From positions 20,312-84,311 of the forward strand of contig JAJSLI010000121.1 in assembly GCA_021272315.1 (NCBI GenBank): a DNA stretch of 64,000 nucleotides. Reading direction: 5' to 3'. The translations under genes and the position numbers were made by a program. The DNA is from Methylacidiphilales bacterium (lineage in GTDB: Bacteria; Verrucomicrobiota; Verrucomicrobiia; Methylacidiphilales; UBA1321). Numbering within the stretch: the first letter of the stretch is position 1; each line of letters starts with the position of its first letter. Below the pieces are notes generated by a model that did no database searches, had not been told where the DNA came from, and saw nothing but the letters and a program-made list of their open reading frames with translations. Shown here piece after piece: positions 53,243 to 62,116 of the stretch.

Positions 53243-53460
53243 GGGAAGGGGCGAGCCTACTGAATTGCGCGGAAAGATTCCAGCTTTCTCCAAGCAAAGA
53301 CAAGACGCTGTTTTGGGTCTGGGCGCCCGCCGGGTGAAATAAAAGGGCCGGATGGGGTGCGATGAAGCGCGATCAGAGCAGACTTTCGAGGCAGCCTCTA
53401 GGAAAAGCCGCCCGGCCTAATTAGATTTACGCTTTCTTAAGTTCAACTAAATTGTCGGTA

Positions 53461-54237
53461 GTGAGTGTTCCGAGTACGATCATCAATCAGGCTGGTACGC
53501 CGGATTCACAGGTAAGGGTACAGCGTCCGGTCTTTGCAACGACCAGATGGTCATTGGTACTGTCGGCGGGGGACAATGAATCGACCAAGTCTCGTTCGGC
53601 ATTGGAAAGACTGTGCCGGACGTATTGGTATCCACTCTACGCTTATGTCCGCCGACGTGGGCATAACCCTACCGATTCACAAGATTTGACGCAGGAGTTT
53701 TTTGTCCAACTCCTGGAGAATCGATTGCTTGCCGATGCCGACCCGAGTCGCGGTCGATTCCGTTCGTTTATTCTTTGTGCCTTGAATCGTTTTCTCATCG
53801 ACGAATGGGAAAAGAGGCAGGCGCAAAAGCGGGGCGGAGGAAGCCCGGTCTTTTCGCTGGATGCGGCGATGGCCGAGCAACGCTTCGATCTTGAGCTTGC
53901 AGATGCCTCCAATCCGGACCTGGCCTTTGACAGACAGTGGGCGTTGACCTTGCTGGACGAGGTCTTGAACCGGTTGGAGGGAGAATACCTGGAACGCGGG
54001 AAGCAGGATTTGTTCGAGGCGCTCAAACAGACGCTCACGGGCTCCGGTCACGAGCAGCCCTACGCGGCGCTGGCCGAAGGACTCGGCATGAGCGAAAGCC
54101 TGGTCAAGGTGTCGGTGCACCGCTTGAGAAAGCGGTACCGGGAACTTTTACTGGAGGAGATCGCCGATACGGTCGATTCTCCCGAGGAAGCCCGCGAGGA
54201 GATGCGGTATTTGTTTCAGGTATTGTCCGGGGCATAA
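53461..54237 (+). CDS. ECF-like RNA polymerase sigma factor (PVC type)
   Basis: A ~258-residue sigma factor of the extended ECF group that is abundant in Verrucomicrobia and Planctomycetes. Region 2 is seen in LCRTYWYPLYAYVRRRGHNPTDSQDLTQEFFVQLLE. Region 4 helix-turn-helix is in YAALAEGLGMSESLVKVSVHRLRKRYRELL. An unusual spacer rich in charged residues lies between them, and ~30 extra residues follow region 4, as is common in this group. Start is uncertain: GTG at 53461 or TTG at 53452. Forty-nine bases separate it from the kinase gene, so the kinase probably controls or is expressed with it. Confidence 0.9.
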   Translation: MSVPSTIINQAGTPDSQVRVQRPVFATTRWSLVLSAGDNESTKSRSALERLCRTYWYPLYAYVRRRGHNPTDSQDLTQEFFVQLLENRLLADADPSRGRFRSFILCALNRFLIDEWEKRQAQKRGGGSPVFSLDAAMAEQRFDLELADASNPDLAFDRQWALTLLDEVLNRLEGEYLERGKQDLFEALKQTLTGSGHEQPYAALAEGLGMSESLVKVSVHRLRKRYRELLLEEIADTVDSPEEAREEMRYLFQVLSGA

Positions 54238-54286
54238 AAAGAAGGGTTCTTTGTAACCTTGGGCGGAGTTTTCGGAAGAATAAGGT

Positions 54287-57265
54287 ATGAGCACCCCAAG
54301 TCTTTGCCTCAATTGCGGCAAACCGCTGCCCGCTTCCGCGCCCAAAGGGCTTTGCCCGGAATGCCTGATGAAAGCCGGGTTCCCGACCGGTGGCGCGGAG
54401 GTGGCCTACGTTCCCCCGCCCCTTGAGGAATTGGCGCGCGATTTTCCCGAGTTGGAAATTCTGGAGATGATCGGACGCGGCGGAATGGGCGTGGTTTACA
54501 AGGTGCGGCAGCGGGAATTGGGCCGGTTTGCGGCCCTCAAAATCCTGCCGAATGGAAAAAGGCGCGATCCGGCGTTTGCGGAACGATTTTCCCGCGAGGC
54601 GCGCGCGCTGGCAGCGCTCAATCACCCCAATATCGTCTCCATTTACGACTTCGGGCAAAAAGCCGGGCTCTTCTATTTTATCATGGAGTATGTCGATGGG
54701 CTGAATCTGAGCCAAGTGTTGACCACGTCCAAAATCGCCCCGGCGGAGGCGCTGGCCATCGTTCCGCAGATTTGCGACGCCCTCCAGTACGCCCACAACC
54801 AGGGTATCGTCCACCGCGACATCAAGCCGGAGAATATCCTTCTCGATAAAAGCGGCAAGGTGAAAATCGCCGATTTTGGCCTGGCGAAAATCACGGGCCA
54901 ACCCACGCCGGACGCCGGCCTGACTGTGACGGGCGAGGTGATGGGCACGCCTCATTACATGGCCCCGGAGCAGGTGGAACATCCGCAGGAGGTCGATCAC
55001 CGGGCCGACATCTATTCCCTTGGCGTCGTGTTTTACCAAATGCTCACCGGCGAGTTGCCGATGGGCCATTTCGCTCCGCCTTCCAGGAAAGTGCAAATCG
55101 ACGTGAGGCTCGATGAGGTCGTCCTTCGCGCCTTGGAAAAGGAACCGGCCCTGCGCTACCAGCAGGCGGGCGAAGTGAAGACGCAGGTGGAGATGATCAC
55201 GGGAACACCTTTGCCGGGAGTTGGTGGAACTTCTGGACCTGCTCCGAAGCCGTTGGTAGGAGCGTTGCCCATAAACCATCCCGCGCCGGTTGCCGCGGAA
55301 TGGAATCCATGGCAGCCAGTCCTCGCGCTTGTGGGAGTCGTATGGGGTGCTGTCTTTTTCCCGCTTGGGTTTATCCTGCCATTTCCGTTCAACGTGATGC
55401 TATTCGTCGTTTCTGCAATTGTAATCACTGTGGCGGGTCTCAAGCTGGCGGGACTTTGGCCATGGCCCTCGCCGTTGTTTCCCAAATCAAATTGGACGGG
55501 ACGAAATTTGGCAGCAAACCAAGCAGCTACGGCGGGTTCAGCCGCGCCGACCGTGCCCTCCTCCAATTATCCCGGCGCGTTGGTCTTTGCCGTGATTGTT
55601 CTAGGCATCATGGTTCTACTGAAGTTCATGGCCGTATTTGTTAACGGCCCTCAGGCGTTAGCTGGAGCGGTGCTCTCAGGGCTGTTGCTTCTGGGTTTAG
55701 CTTGTCGGCAAAAATGGGCTTATTGCGTAACGATGGCCTATCCTGTTTACGCGATTCTCGCGGTGGCGCACGTGAACTATCTCGGAGGAATGTTGGTCTT
55801 ATTTTTGGATGCGCTTGTCTGTATTCCAGTTTTTTTATGCACGGATAGTTTCTTTCCTAAAAATGAGAAGCATCGAAGCATTTGGCTTTGGAGCACCGTT
55901 GGCGCCGCTGTTTTAGCCGGCATTCTTGCCATTCTACTTCCTCCAAGTCCGTCGTTATCCAAGATATTTGGTGGGTGGCCCAAGACGTGGGATGCGAAAG
56001 GACCGGTTTATAACCCGAGCGGCGTGAATGCTATTCAGCCCAATGGATCGAATCTACAACAGGTCGGGATTTATCAGGATGCCGGCGGCGAATTCCGCAA
56101 GGATTCCAGTCAAACATTTCCGCTCAATGCGGACGGTCGGTTCAGTCTCGACAACGTCAATGGCCGGATCGAAATCCATGGCTGGAACAACAACGCTATT
56201 GCCATTAACTCTGTCATTCACGGCAGGACCAGCGAAAGCGTCGAAGCGGTCAGAATCAATATCGATTCAAAACCTGACCGGGTCATAGTTCATACCGAAC
56301 AGCCCTCAAAAACGACCGGCTCTTCCTGGGGCTGGCCATGGTTCGAGAATGACAATGCCAGCGTGGATTATGCCATTACCGTGCCACAACGCGCGCGGCT
56401 GGCGGACATCCGCAGCGTCAACGGCAATATTACGATTAATGGTGTGTCGGGCGACATCGCCGCATCTACCGTCAACGGCGAAACGCAAATTAAGGACACC
56501 ACCGGCAATTTGAGCCTCTCCACCGTGAATGGCCGGATTGCCGCGGACGTGAGTTTGCTCGGCGCGGGACAATCGGTGTCGCTCAACACGGTCAACGGCG
56601 AGCTTCAACTGGCGGTGCCTGAGAATGCCGACGCGAACTTTTCCGCGAGCACGGTCAACGGCGGCATCAGCTCCGAATTCCCTTCGCTCCAGGTGAAAAA
56701 GGAGTTTCCCGTCGGCAGCGACTTGAATGGCGTCCTGGGCAACGGCGGCGCAACCGTGAAAGCCACGTCCGTCAATGGCAGCATCACAATTATGAAGAAC
56801 CAGATGTCGAAACAAATCCCGGCAAATACGCCAGCCGAATCGCCTGTAACAAATGGCTTGGTTTCAGATGCGAGTGAAAAGCCCCAGCCGACTTCAACCA
56901 ACATTGGAGTTCCAGCCGCCGCTGAAAATCCGGCAATTTTAGCGGCCCAAGCCTGGCTGACGCTTATTGACAATGGGAGCTATTCCGAAGGCTGGAAAGG
57001 CGCCTCGACGATTTTCCGAGGTGGGGTGACGGAGCCGAGTTTTTCAAATTCGATGGAAACTTTCCGCAGGCCGTTGGGCGATCTGGTATCGCGCAAACTG
57101 AAATTGGCGGAGCACCTGACGGAATTGCCCGGAGCACCGGACGGTCAATACGTTGTCATGCAGTTCGAGACTTCCTTTGCCAACAAAAAATCCTCCATTG
57201 AAACGGTCACATTCGTTTTGGAAAAAGACGGGCAGTGGAAATCGGCCGGTTATTATATCAAATGA
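54287..57265 (+). CDS. Large membrane Ser/Thr protein kinase with DUF4097- and DUF4019-like C-terminus
   Basis: A 992-residue Hanks-type kinase with an unusual tail. Residues 1-35 form a zinc-ribbon-like knuckle (CLNC...CPEC). The kinase domain spans ~60-330: GRGGMGVVYK loop, VHRDIKPENILL catalytic loop, IADFGLAK, and APEQVEHPQEVDHRADIYSLGV. About seven hydrophobic helices follow (345-555). Residues ~600-840 carry seven strands with VNG repeats (NVNGRIEI, SVNGNITI, TVNGETQI ...), typical of DUF4097 beta-helix domains. The final ~110 residues (AQAWLTLIDNGSYSEGWK ... DGQWKSAGYYIK) resemble DUF4019. If the helices end outside the cell, the tail could be an external sensor. Downstream gene overlaps by four bases. 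Confidence 0.9.
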   Translation: MSTPSLCLNCGKPLPASAPKGLCPECLMKAGFPTGGAEVAYVPPPLEELARDFPELEILEMIGRGGMGVVYKVRQRELGRFAALKILPNGKRRDPAFAERFSREARALAALNHPNIVSIYDFGQKAGLFYFIMEYVDGLNLSQVLTTSKIAPAEALAIVPQICDALQYAHNQGIVHRDIKPENILLDKSGKVKIADFGLAKITGQPTPDAGLTVTGEVMGTPHYMAPEQVEHPQEVDHRADIYSLGVVFYQMLTGELPMGHFAPPSRKVQIDVRLDEVVLRALEKEPALRYQQAGEVKTQVEMITGTPLPGVGGTSGPAPKPLVGALPINHPAPVAAEWNPWQPVLALVGVVWGAVFFPLGFILPFPFNVMLFVVSAIVITVAGLKLAGLWPWPSPLFPKSNWTGRNLAANQAATAGSAAPTVPSSNYPGALVFAVIVLGIMVLLKFMAVFVNGPQALAGAVLSGLLLLGLACRQKWAYCVTMAYPVYAILAVAHVNYLGGMLVLFLDALVCIPVFLCTDSFFPKNEKHRSIWLWSTVGAAVLAGILAILLPPSPSLSKIFGGWPKTWDAKGPVYNPSGVNAIQPNGSNLQQVGIYQDAGGEFRKDSSQTFPLNADGRFSLDNVNGRIEIHGWNNNAIAINSVIHGRTSESVEAVRINIDSKPDRVIVHTEQPSKTTGSSWGWPWFENDNASVDYAITVPQRARLADIRSVNGNITINGVSGDIAASTVNGETQIKDTTGNLSLSTVNGRIAADVSLLGAGQSVSLNTVNGELQLAVPENADANFSASTVNGGISSEFPSLQVKKEFPVGSDLNGVLGNGGATVKATSVNGSITIMKNQMSKQIPANTPAESPVTNGLVSDASEKPQPTSTNIGVPAAAENPAILAAQAWLTLIDNGSYSEGWKGASTIFRGGVTEPSFSNSMETFRRPLGDLVSRKLKLAEHLTELPGAPDGQYVVMQFETSFANKKSSIETVTFVLEKDGQWKSAGYYIK

Positions 57266-57624
57266 AGGCTGGCCGCCAGGGTGTTATGACCGACACGCCG
57301 CTCTATATATCGAAGCGCAGCGCCAGGAATCTCTGGCAGGAATACCGCATTTATCGCGACCGACTTGAACTGCAATCGTGGTTTCTCTTTCACACCATCA
57401 TTGTGTCGGCAAATGAAATTCAGGCCGTCGAAGTCCGCTCATCCGTTTTCGGCGGCTGGAAAGGGTTTACGTTGTGGGGAATCAAGAATGATCTTTGTGA
57501 TTTGTTCCGGCACGTTTTGCTGACGAAAAGAACCGGACTCTTCAAAGGCATCGGTTTTTCGCCCGACGAACCGGAAAAGTTCGTCGAAATTTGCAAATCA
57601 ATTCTGCCGGATCGGGATGAGTAG
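57262..57624 (+). CDS. Small soluble protein, possibly PH-like
   Basis: A 120-residue protein without signal or membrane segment. The start at 57262 overlaps the kinase stop (ATGA), which implies coupled translation; another ATG lies at 57286. Strands and a final helix (PDEPEKFVEICKSIL) give a layout like bacterial PH/GRAM domains: YRIYRDRLELQSWF, TIIVSANEIQAVEVR, KGFTLWGIKNDLCDLFRHVLL. The family is not certain. Given its coupling, it may bind the kinase or a lipid near it. Confidence 0.6.
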   Translation: MKAGRQGVMTDTPLYISKRSARNLWQEYRIYRDRLELQSWFLFHTIIVSANEIQAVEVRSSVFGGWKGFTLWGIKNDLCDLFRHVLLTKRTGLFKGIGFSPDEPEKFVEICKSILPDRDE

Positions 57625-57775
57625 AATGGGAACCACCGGCTCTACCGGAGGTCACTGGCTCGCTCGTCCGTTTTCTTCAACGATGTTTGCTATCCTGATT
57701 CTCCTTGCGATTTTTAGCGGATATTTTCAGGACTTGCGGGGCGTGAGGACGGTTGTGTATCCCTTGAAAAAGTAT

Positions 57776-58762
57776 ATGATAGATAGGTTGCTTTTCTCTC
57801 TTATGCTCACCTCGAGGCAGCTTGTTTGTGGTTTCCTGCTTGGCTTGTGCCTGGCGGGACCGGTGCTGCTTCCGGCTGCGGCGGAGGAAAAGGAGGGCAT
57901 GCCCGATTTGGGCCAGCAGGACCAGACCTGCCTGCCCACGTCCACGGCGAACCTGCTCGTCTGGTTCGGCACGCACGGTTATCCGAGGTTGATCGTGGAC
58001 GGGGACAGCAAGGACAATGATTATATCCACACGGTGCACGCGATCATCGGCGCCACCGACGCGCGGTATGACCTGGGCACCCGCACGGACGCCATTTCCT
58101 ACGGGATACAGAAATACATTCACGACGCCGGTTATGATTGCGACGTCGAGTACCGGGGCCTGGACTGGAACCAGGTGAAGTTCCCGGATGTTGTGAAGGA
58201 CGACGATGGCGAAAAATACAAGCCGTATCAGAAAACTCCCGGCGTTTTCACCCAGGACTGGTTGCAGGAGAATAACGCCCCCAACAAAGGTTTCATCCTT
58301 CTGCTGGCCTACTGCAATTTCGACCGGGCGAGCAACACGTTTCAGGATGCCATCCCCGCGGGCCACGCGGTGACGCTGGTGAACGCGGAACCCGACATGA
58401 TTTTGGTCCACGACCCCGCCCATGAAAACGACGAGCCCGGTCGTAAAATCCTGACGCCGGAAGCGCTGACGGGCGGGACTTTTCAATTGCCGGGCTACAG
58501 CGCGCCGGTGTCCGGGTTGTTGCTTTTGAGCGGGTCACTGCTGGAAAGTCCCTTTAACTCCCAGGTGATGCTCACGGGCGCGATCTGCGTGACCATGCAT
58601 CCGGGGAACGGGGGCGCGTCGGGCTATGTTGGCGCGTCCGGCGCGACGGTTGGGGCGGGTGAGACCACCAACGCCACGCCTTCGTCCGCGCCCGCCGCTC
58701 CGGCGAGTTCGCCCAACCGGAGTTGGGTGATGTGGCTTTTCGATCTGATCCTTAAGAAATAG
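57776..58762 (+). CDS. Exported C39-like cysteine-peptidase-type protein
   Basis: About 328 residues from the ATG at 57776; an ATG at 57803 is also possible. A signal peptide (to about residue 36) leads to a C39-like domain: GQQDQTCLPTSTANLLVWFG with candidate Cys52 and the preceding Gln of the oxyanion hole, GHAVTLVNAE with candidate His, and LVHDPAHE with candidate Asp. The C-terminus is Ala/Ser/Pro-rich and closes with a short hydrophobic helix and Lys pair (WVMWLFDLILKK), which may hold it at the membrane. It lies 151 bp behind the PH-like gene. Whether it is an active peptidase cannot be read from sequence. Confidence 0.65.
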   Translation: MIDRLLFSLMLTSRQLVCGFLLGLCLAGPVLLPAAAEEKEGMPDLGQQDQTCLPTSTANLLVWFGTHGYPRLIVDGDSKDNDYIHTVHAIIGATDARYDLGTRTDAISYGIQKYIHDAGYDCDVEYRGLDWNQVKFPDVVKDDDGEKYKPYQKTPGVFTQDWLQENNAPNKGFILLLAYCNFDRASNTFQDAIPAGHAVTLVNAEPDMILVHDPAHENDEPGRKILTPEALTGGTFQLPGYSAPVSGLLLLSGSLLESPFNSQVMLTGAICVTMHPGNGGASGYVGASGATVGAGETTNATPSSAPAAPASSPNRSWVMWLFDLILKK

Positions 58763-58770
58763 ATGCGCGC

Positions 58771-58804
58771 AAAAAAAAGGAGGCGGGCCTTGCGGCCCGC
58801 CTCC
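58771..58804 (-). terminator. Rho-independent terminator
   Basis: Perfect 11-bp stem (GGAGGCGGGCC/GGCCCGCCTCC) with a TTGC loop. Read on the minus strand it is followed by eight T residues, so it ends the Thr-rich secreted protein gene; the plus-strand C39-like gene also stops just before it. Confidence 0.88.
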
Positions 58805-58831
58805 CGGTGAGGTTTGGAGTTGGGATGGAGA

Positions 58832-59659
58832 TCAGTCGTTGGTCGACGTGGTCGAGCCCGGCGTGAAGGTCTTCGTGTAGGTTTCGCTGTTGCCGGTCTG
58901 CGTGACGTTGCCGTTCGGACCGGTGACTTCGCCGGTGGCGGTGCGGGTGATCGTGCCGTTGGCGTTTTTGGTGTAGGAGACCGTCTTGTCATCGGTGCTG
59001 ACACCGCCGTTGGGACCGGTGACCGTGCCGGTTTCAGTCCAGCCGTTGCTCGTCTTGGCGTAGGTCTGGTCCGAGGTGACCGACTTGCCGTTCGGGCCGG
59101 TGGCCGTGGTGTCGACCTGCTTGGAGCCGTCGGCATAGGTGACGGTCTTGTCGACGGTGGAACTCTTGCCGGTGTTCGGGTTGGTGTACGTGCTGTCAAC
59201 CGTCTTGGTGCCGTTGGAGTTGGTCACGGTCTTGGACACGTCGGTGGTCTGGCCGTTGACGCCGGTATGGGTGCCGGTGTAGCTGGCATCGCCGGTTCCG
59301 GTCTTGGTCCAGTCGCCCGAGCTGGAGGAGGTCTTGCCGTTGGCGTAGGTCGTGGAGGATTCGTGCGTGCCGGTGCCGGTCGATTTGTTCCAGGTGTTGG
59401 TGGCCGTGTGGGTGCCGGTGCCGCCGTTGGAGTTGGTCCAGGTGGTGTCGCGGCTGGTGCTGCCGGGCGAATGCGACACGCTTTGGCTGTAGGTGCCGCT
59501 GCCGCGATGCAAGGTTTGGTAGGAGCCGGTGCGGGTGGTGGTGCCGTCAGCGCGATTCCCGCCGCCAGAGCCATAGCCACCATAAGCCTGGGCGGAAGTC
59601 GTAGAAAGCAGCACCCCGGCAGTGAGAAGGGAACCGAGGAGGAGATGGGTTGTTTTCAT
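58832..59659 (-). CDS. Secreted Thr/Ser/Gly-rich repeat protein
   Basis: A 275-residue low-complexity protein with a signal peptide (MKTTHLLLGSLLTAGVLLSTTSAQA). The mature part is almost entirely Thr, Ser, Gly, Asn and Lys, with a short period of roughly 20-25 residues: GTHTATNTWNKSTGTGTH, TVDKTVTYADGSKQVDTT, GPNGKSVTSDQTY, GPNGGVSTDDKTVSY, GPNGNVTQTGNSETY. It has no Cys. This looks like an extended surface or matrix fibre, perhaps O-glycosylated. Its own terminator lies at 58771-58804. Confidence 0.75.
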   Translation of the reverse strand: MKTTHLLLGSLLTAGVLLSTTSAQAYGGYGSGGGNRADGTTTRTGSYQTLHRGSGTYSQSVSHSPGSTSRDTTWTNSNGGTGTHTATNTWNKSTGTGTHESSTTYANGKTSSSSGDWTKTGTGDASYTGTHTGVNGQTTDVSKTVTNSNGTKTVDSTYTNPNTGKSSTVDKTVTYADGSKQVDTTATGPNGKSVTSDQTYAKTSNGWTETGTVTGPNGGVSTDDKTVSYTKNANGTITRTATGEVTGPNGNVTQTGNSETYTKTFTPGSTTSTND

Positions 59660-59774
59660 ACCACGGCAGACGCCGGGGACGAAAAAAAGTTACAAAAAAG
59701 TATTGGGCATCCTCGGATGGGTTGCGGCGACGGCTTGTCATTCGACACCGGAACCGCATGATCTGGTTTCCGCC

Positions 59775-60317
59775 ATGGCCGAACCCAATCTCGTCTATTT
59801 CGATTTGGAAACGCAGAAAAGCGCCGCGGAGGTGGGCGGCTGGCACAACAAGCGGGCGATGAAACTGGCGCTCGGCGTGACTTACAGCACGGCGCGCGGC
59901 ACCTACGAGATTTACCGCGAGGACGAGGTCGGCGGGTTGCTGCAGGAACTCCAGCGGGCGGACCGCGTCATCGGCTTCAACGTGATCGATTTCGATTTCG
60001 AGGTGCTGGCCCCTTACTCGGTCTTCGACCTGCGCCAGGTGCCGGTGCTCGACCTGATGCAGCACGTCGAGAAAGTCATCGGCCTGCGGGTCGGGCTCGA
60101 CGCCATCGCGGAGCAAACGCTCGGCTGCGGCAAGACGGCCGGCGGCATGGAGTCGCTGAAGTGGTGGAAGGAGGGCAAGCTGGGCCAGATCGCCGAGTAT
60201 TGCTGCTACGACGTGAAAGCCACACGGCTGGTGCACGAGTTCGGGCGCCAGTACGGGTGCGTTTTCTACTTCAGCAAAAAGACCCAGCGCCGCGAGAAGG
60301 TGGAGGTGAGTTGGTAG
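59775..60317 (+). CDS. DEDD-type 3'-5' exonuclease-like (RNase H fold) protein
   Basis: A 180-residue protein starting at 59775 (MAEPNLVYFDLETQ). The DEDD metal-binding pattern is readable: Asp-x-Glu in YFDLETQ, Asp in VIGFNVIDFDFEVL, and the C-terminal Asp in EYCCYDVKATRLVHEF. This matches small 'ribonuclease H-like' or predicted 3'-5' exonuclease proteins next to helicases. It lacks a polymerase or HRDC domain. A Cys pair (CCY) near the third motif is odd. Divergent from the Thr-rich protein gene. Confidence 0.75.
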   Translation: MAEPNLVYFDLETQKSAAEVGGWHNKRAMKLALGVTYSTARGTYEIYREDEVGGLLQELQRADRVIGFNVIDFDFEVLAPYSVFDLRQVPVLDLMQHVEKVIGLRVGLDAIAEQTLGCGKTAGGMESLKWWKEGKLGQIAEYCCYDVKATRLVHEFGRQYGCVFYFSKKTQRREKVEVSW

Positions 60318-60329
60318 GGTGTAATAGCA

Positions 60330-60530
60330 GTTGCCTGCGGCAACCCCAACGGGGTTGTGATCCTATAGCCTAGGGTTGGCGCTTGGTGCCTACCCTGGGA
60401 AGGTTGAGAAAGAAATTCAACCCTGACAGGGTTGAATCAATTGTTGATCGAGGACCCAGGGTAGCTCGTTCCGAGCAACCCTGGGCGATAAGATGGCCAT
60501 CCTTTCAGGATGGCTCCAGGGAGGGTAACG
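60330..60530. repeat. Cluster of short perfect hairpins
   Basis: At least four hairpins in 200 bp: CAACCCC/GGGGTTG at 60341-60357, TTCAACCCT/AGGGTTGAA at 60416-60436, CCCAGGGT/ACCCTGGG at 60455-60485 enclosing GCTCG/CGAGC (60464-60476), and GCCATCCT/AGGATGGC at 60496-60514. Most loops are three bases long. I recall similar CCCAGGGTAGCTC / CAACCCTGGGC repeats in PVC genomes, but cannot confirm a match here. Confidence 0.8.
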
Positions 60531-60561
60531 ATAGGACCAACAATGATTGTGTGAACAGGCC

Positions 60562-61146
60562 TTAACCGCCGATGTAGGGGTGTTCGCCGCGCGGATCGGG
60601 TTTGACCCGGAGATACTTGAGGAACGGGAGATATTTTTCCAGCGGCACCACGATTTCATCGCGGCGCAGCGTGACCTGGACTCCGGCGATCTGGTCGAGC
60701 GCCTCGACCAGGCCGTCGCGCACGATCCGCAGGCAGAACTTCACCGCCTTGGGCCGGGAAGGCATGTTAATGACGAAACTGCGACCGCGGGCGCCCGCCG
60801 TCGCGCGGGAAAGGATGGAAACCTTGACCTGCTCGAAGGAGTAGGCGCGCATGATCTCGCCGAAGCCGGGCAATTCCCGCTCAAGCGCGCTTCGGGTGGC
60901 GTCGGGCATGAGGTCGCCCGGATTGGGCCCGGTCCCGCCGGTGGTGATGACCAGCGGGCACTTTTCCTCGTCGCAAAGGCGCAGGACCGCGGCGCGCACC
61001 TGGTCGCGGTCAGTGGTCAGCACGGAGACGACCTGCACCGGGCCGTCAAAGAACTCGGCGAGGACCTTGTCGATCTCGGGACCGAATTTATCCGGCTGGG
61101 CCGGAGTTGCGGTTGGGTCGATGAGGGTGATGCGTCCGATTTTCAT
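60562..61146 (-). CDS. mog: Molybdopterin adenylyltransferase, MogA/MoaB family
   Basis: 194 residues from the ATG at 61146, which overlaps the pdxA stop (ATGA). Adenylates molybdopterin before molybdenum insertion. The family signature TTGGTGPNPGDLMPDAT is present (canonical TTGGTG-x3-RD), as is RSFVINMPSRPKAVKFCL near the C-terminus. A longer upstream frame runs through pdxA and is not used. Placed after mfd, surA and pdxA on the same strand. With the moeZ-like gene far away, this is the only probable molybdenum-cofactor gene in the window. Confidence 0.88.
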   Translation of the reverse strand: MKIGRITLIDPTATPAQPDKFGPEIDKVLAEFFDGPVQVVSVLTTDRDQVRAAVLRLCDEEKCPLVITTGGTGPNPGDLMPDATRSALERELPGFGEIMRAYSFEQVKVSILSRATAGARGRSFVINMPSRPKAVKFCLRIVRDGLVEALDQIAGVQVTLRRDEIVVPLEKYLPFLKYLRVKPDPRGEHPYIGG

Positions 61147-62069
61147 GCGTTCCATTCTTCCAAGGCGTGGCTTTTTTGCGAGACGAGCCGGCAGGCCAGC
61201 CGCACCGCAGCCAGCATGCTGCGGTGATCGGCCCGGTTTTGACCAGCGATTTCCAACGCCGTGCCATGATCGGGCGAAGTCCGGATGAGTGGAAGGCCGA
61301 GCGTGACGTTCACGCCCGATTCGAAGGCGACGAGCTTGAATGGAATAAGACCCTGGTCGTGGTAGGCGCAAATGACGGCGTCGAACGCCTTTTCCCGCAC
61401 GGCGCGATGGAAGATCGTATCGGCGGGCGCATGGACCAGCTCAATTTTTTCATCGCGCAGTTTTTCGCGCGCGGGTTGAACTATGCGCAGGTCTTCATCG
61501 CCGAAAAGACCGGCTTCCCCCATGTGGGGGTTGATCGCGGCAAAGGCGAGCCTTGGTTTCGCGATGCCCCGTTGCTGTAAGTAGCGTCTCGTTATTCTCG
61601 TGACATGGACGATCCGCTCGGGAGTCAGGCGGGTGAGCGCATCCTTGAGGGAGCAGTGGTTGGTGCAGAGCGCGACGGTCAACTTCGGATCGGTCAATAC
61701 CATCACCGCCGCGTCGTCAGGCAGACCGCAGGCGCGGGCGAGAAATTCGGTCTGGCCGACGAAATCGGGTTGGAGGCGGGCGAGGCTTTCCTTTTGCACG
61801 GGGCCGGTGACCATCGCGGCGTATTTTCCGGCGAGGCAACCCCGCGCGGCATCGGTGAGCGCCTTGTGCGCGACCCGGGCCGAAGTCGTTGTCAGTCGTC
61901 CGGGGTGGATGCCCGGGCCGCTTTTTTTGCCGAGCAACTCGAAGCGGAAGCCCTTGGGCAGGCGCGGATCGCGCAAGGTCTTGGCGACGACTTCAGGCCC
62001 GATTCCGGCCGGATCGCCCAGGGTGATGGCGATGACCGGAACGGTCTTTTTCGGGCGGTGGGAACTCAT
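61143..62069 (-). CDS. pdxA: 4-hydroxythreonine-4-phosphate dehydrogenase
   Basis: Oxidises 4-phosphohydroxy-L-threonine in pyridoxal phosphate synthesis. 308 residues, a little short for the family (~330). It has GDPAGIGPEVVAK at the N-terminus, NHCSLKDALTRLTPERI, INPHMGEAGLFGDED and the metal-site region YHDQGLIPFKLVAFESGVNVTLGLP followed by TSPDHGTALEIAG. Placed between surA and mog, a known arrangement (surA-pdxA is common in proteobacteria too). Confidence 0.94.
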   Translation of the reverse strand: MSSHRPKKTVPVIAITLGDPAGIGPEVVAKTLRDPRLPKGFRFELLGKKSGPGIHPGRLTTTSARVAHKALTDAARGCLAGKYAAMVTGPVQKESLARLQPDFVGQTEFLARACGLPDDAAVMVLTDPKLTVALCTNHCSLKDALTRLTPERIVHVTRITRRYLQQRGIAKPRLAFAAINPHMGEAGLFGDEDLRIVQPAREKLRDEKIELVHAPADTIFHRAVREKAFDAVICAYHDQGLIPFKLVAFESGVNVTLGLPLIRTSPDHGTALEIAGQNRADHRSMLAAVRLACRLVSQKSHALEEWNA

Positions 62070-62116
62070 GCGGGATGACTGAAGGGGAAAGACCGGAATT
62101 CCCTTGGGAATTGGTC

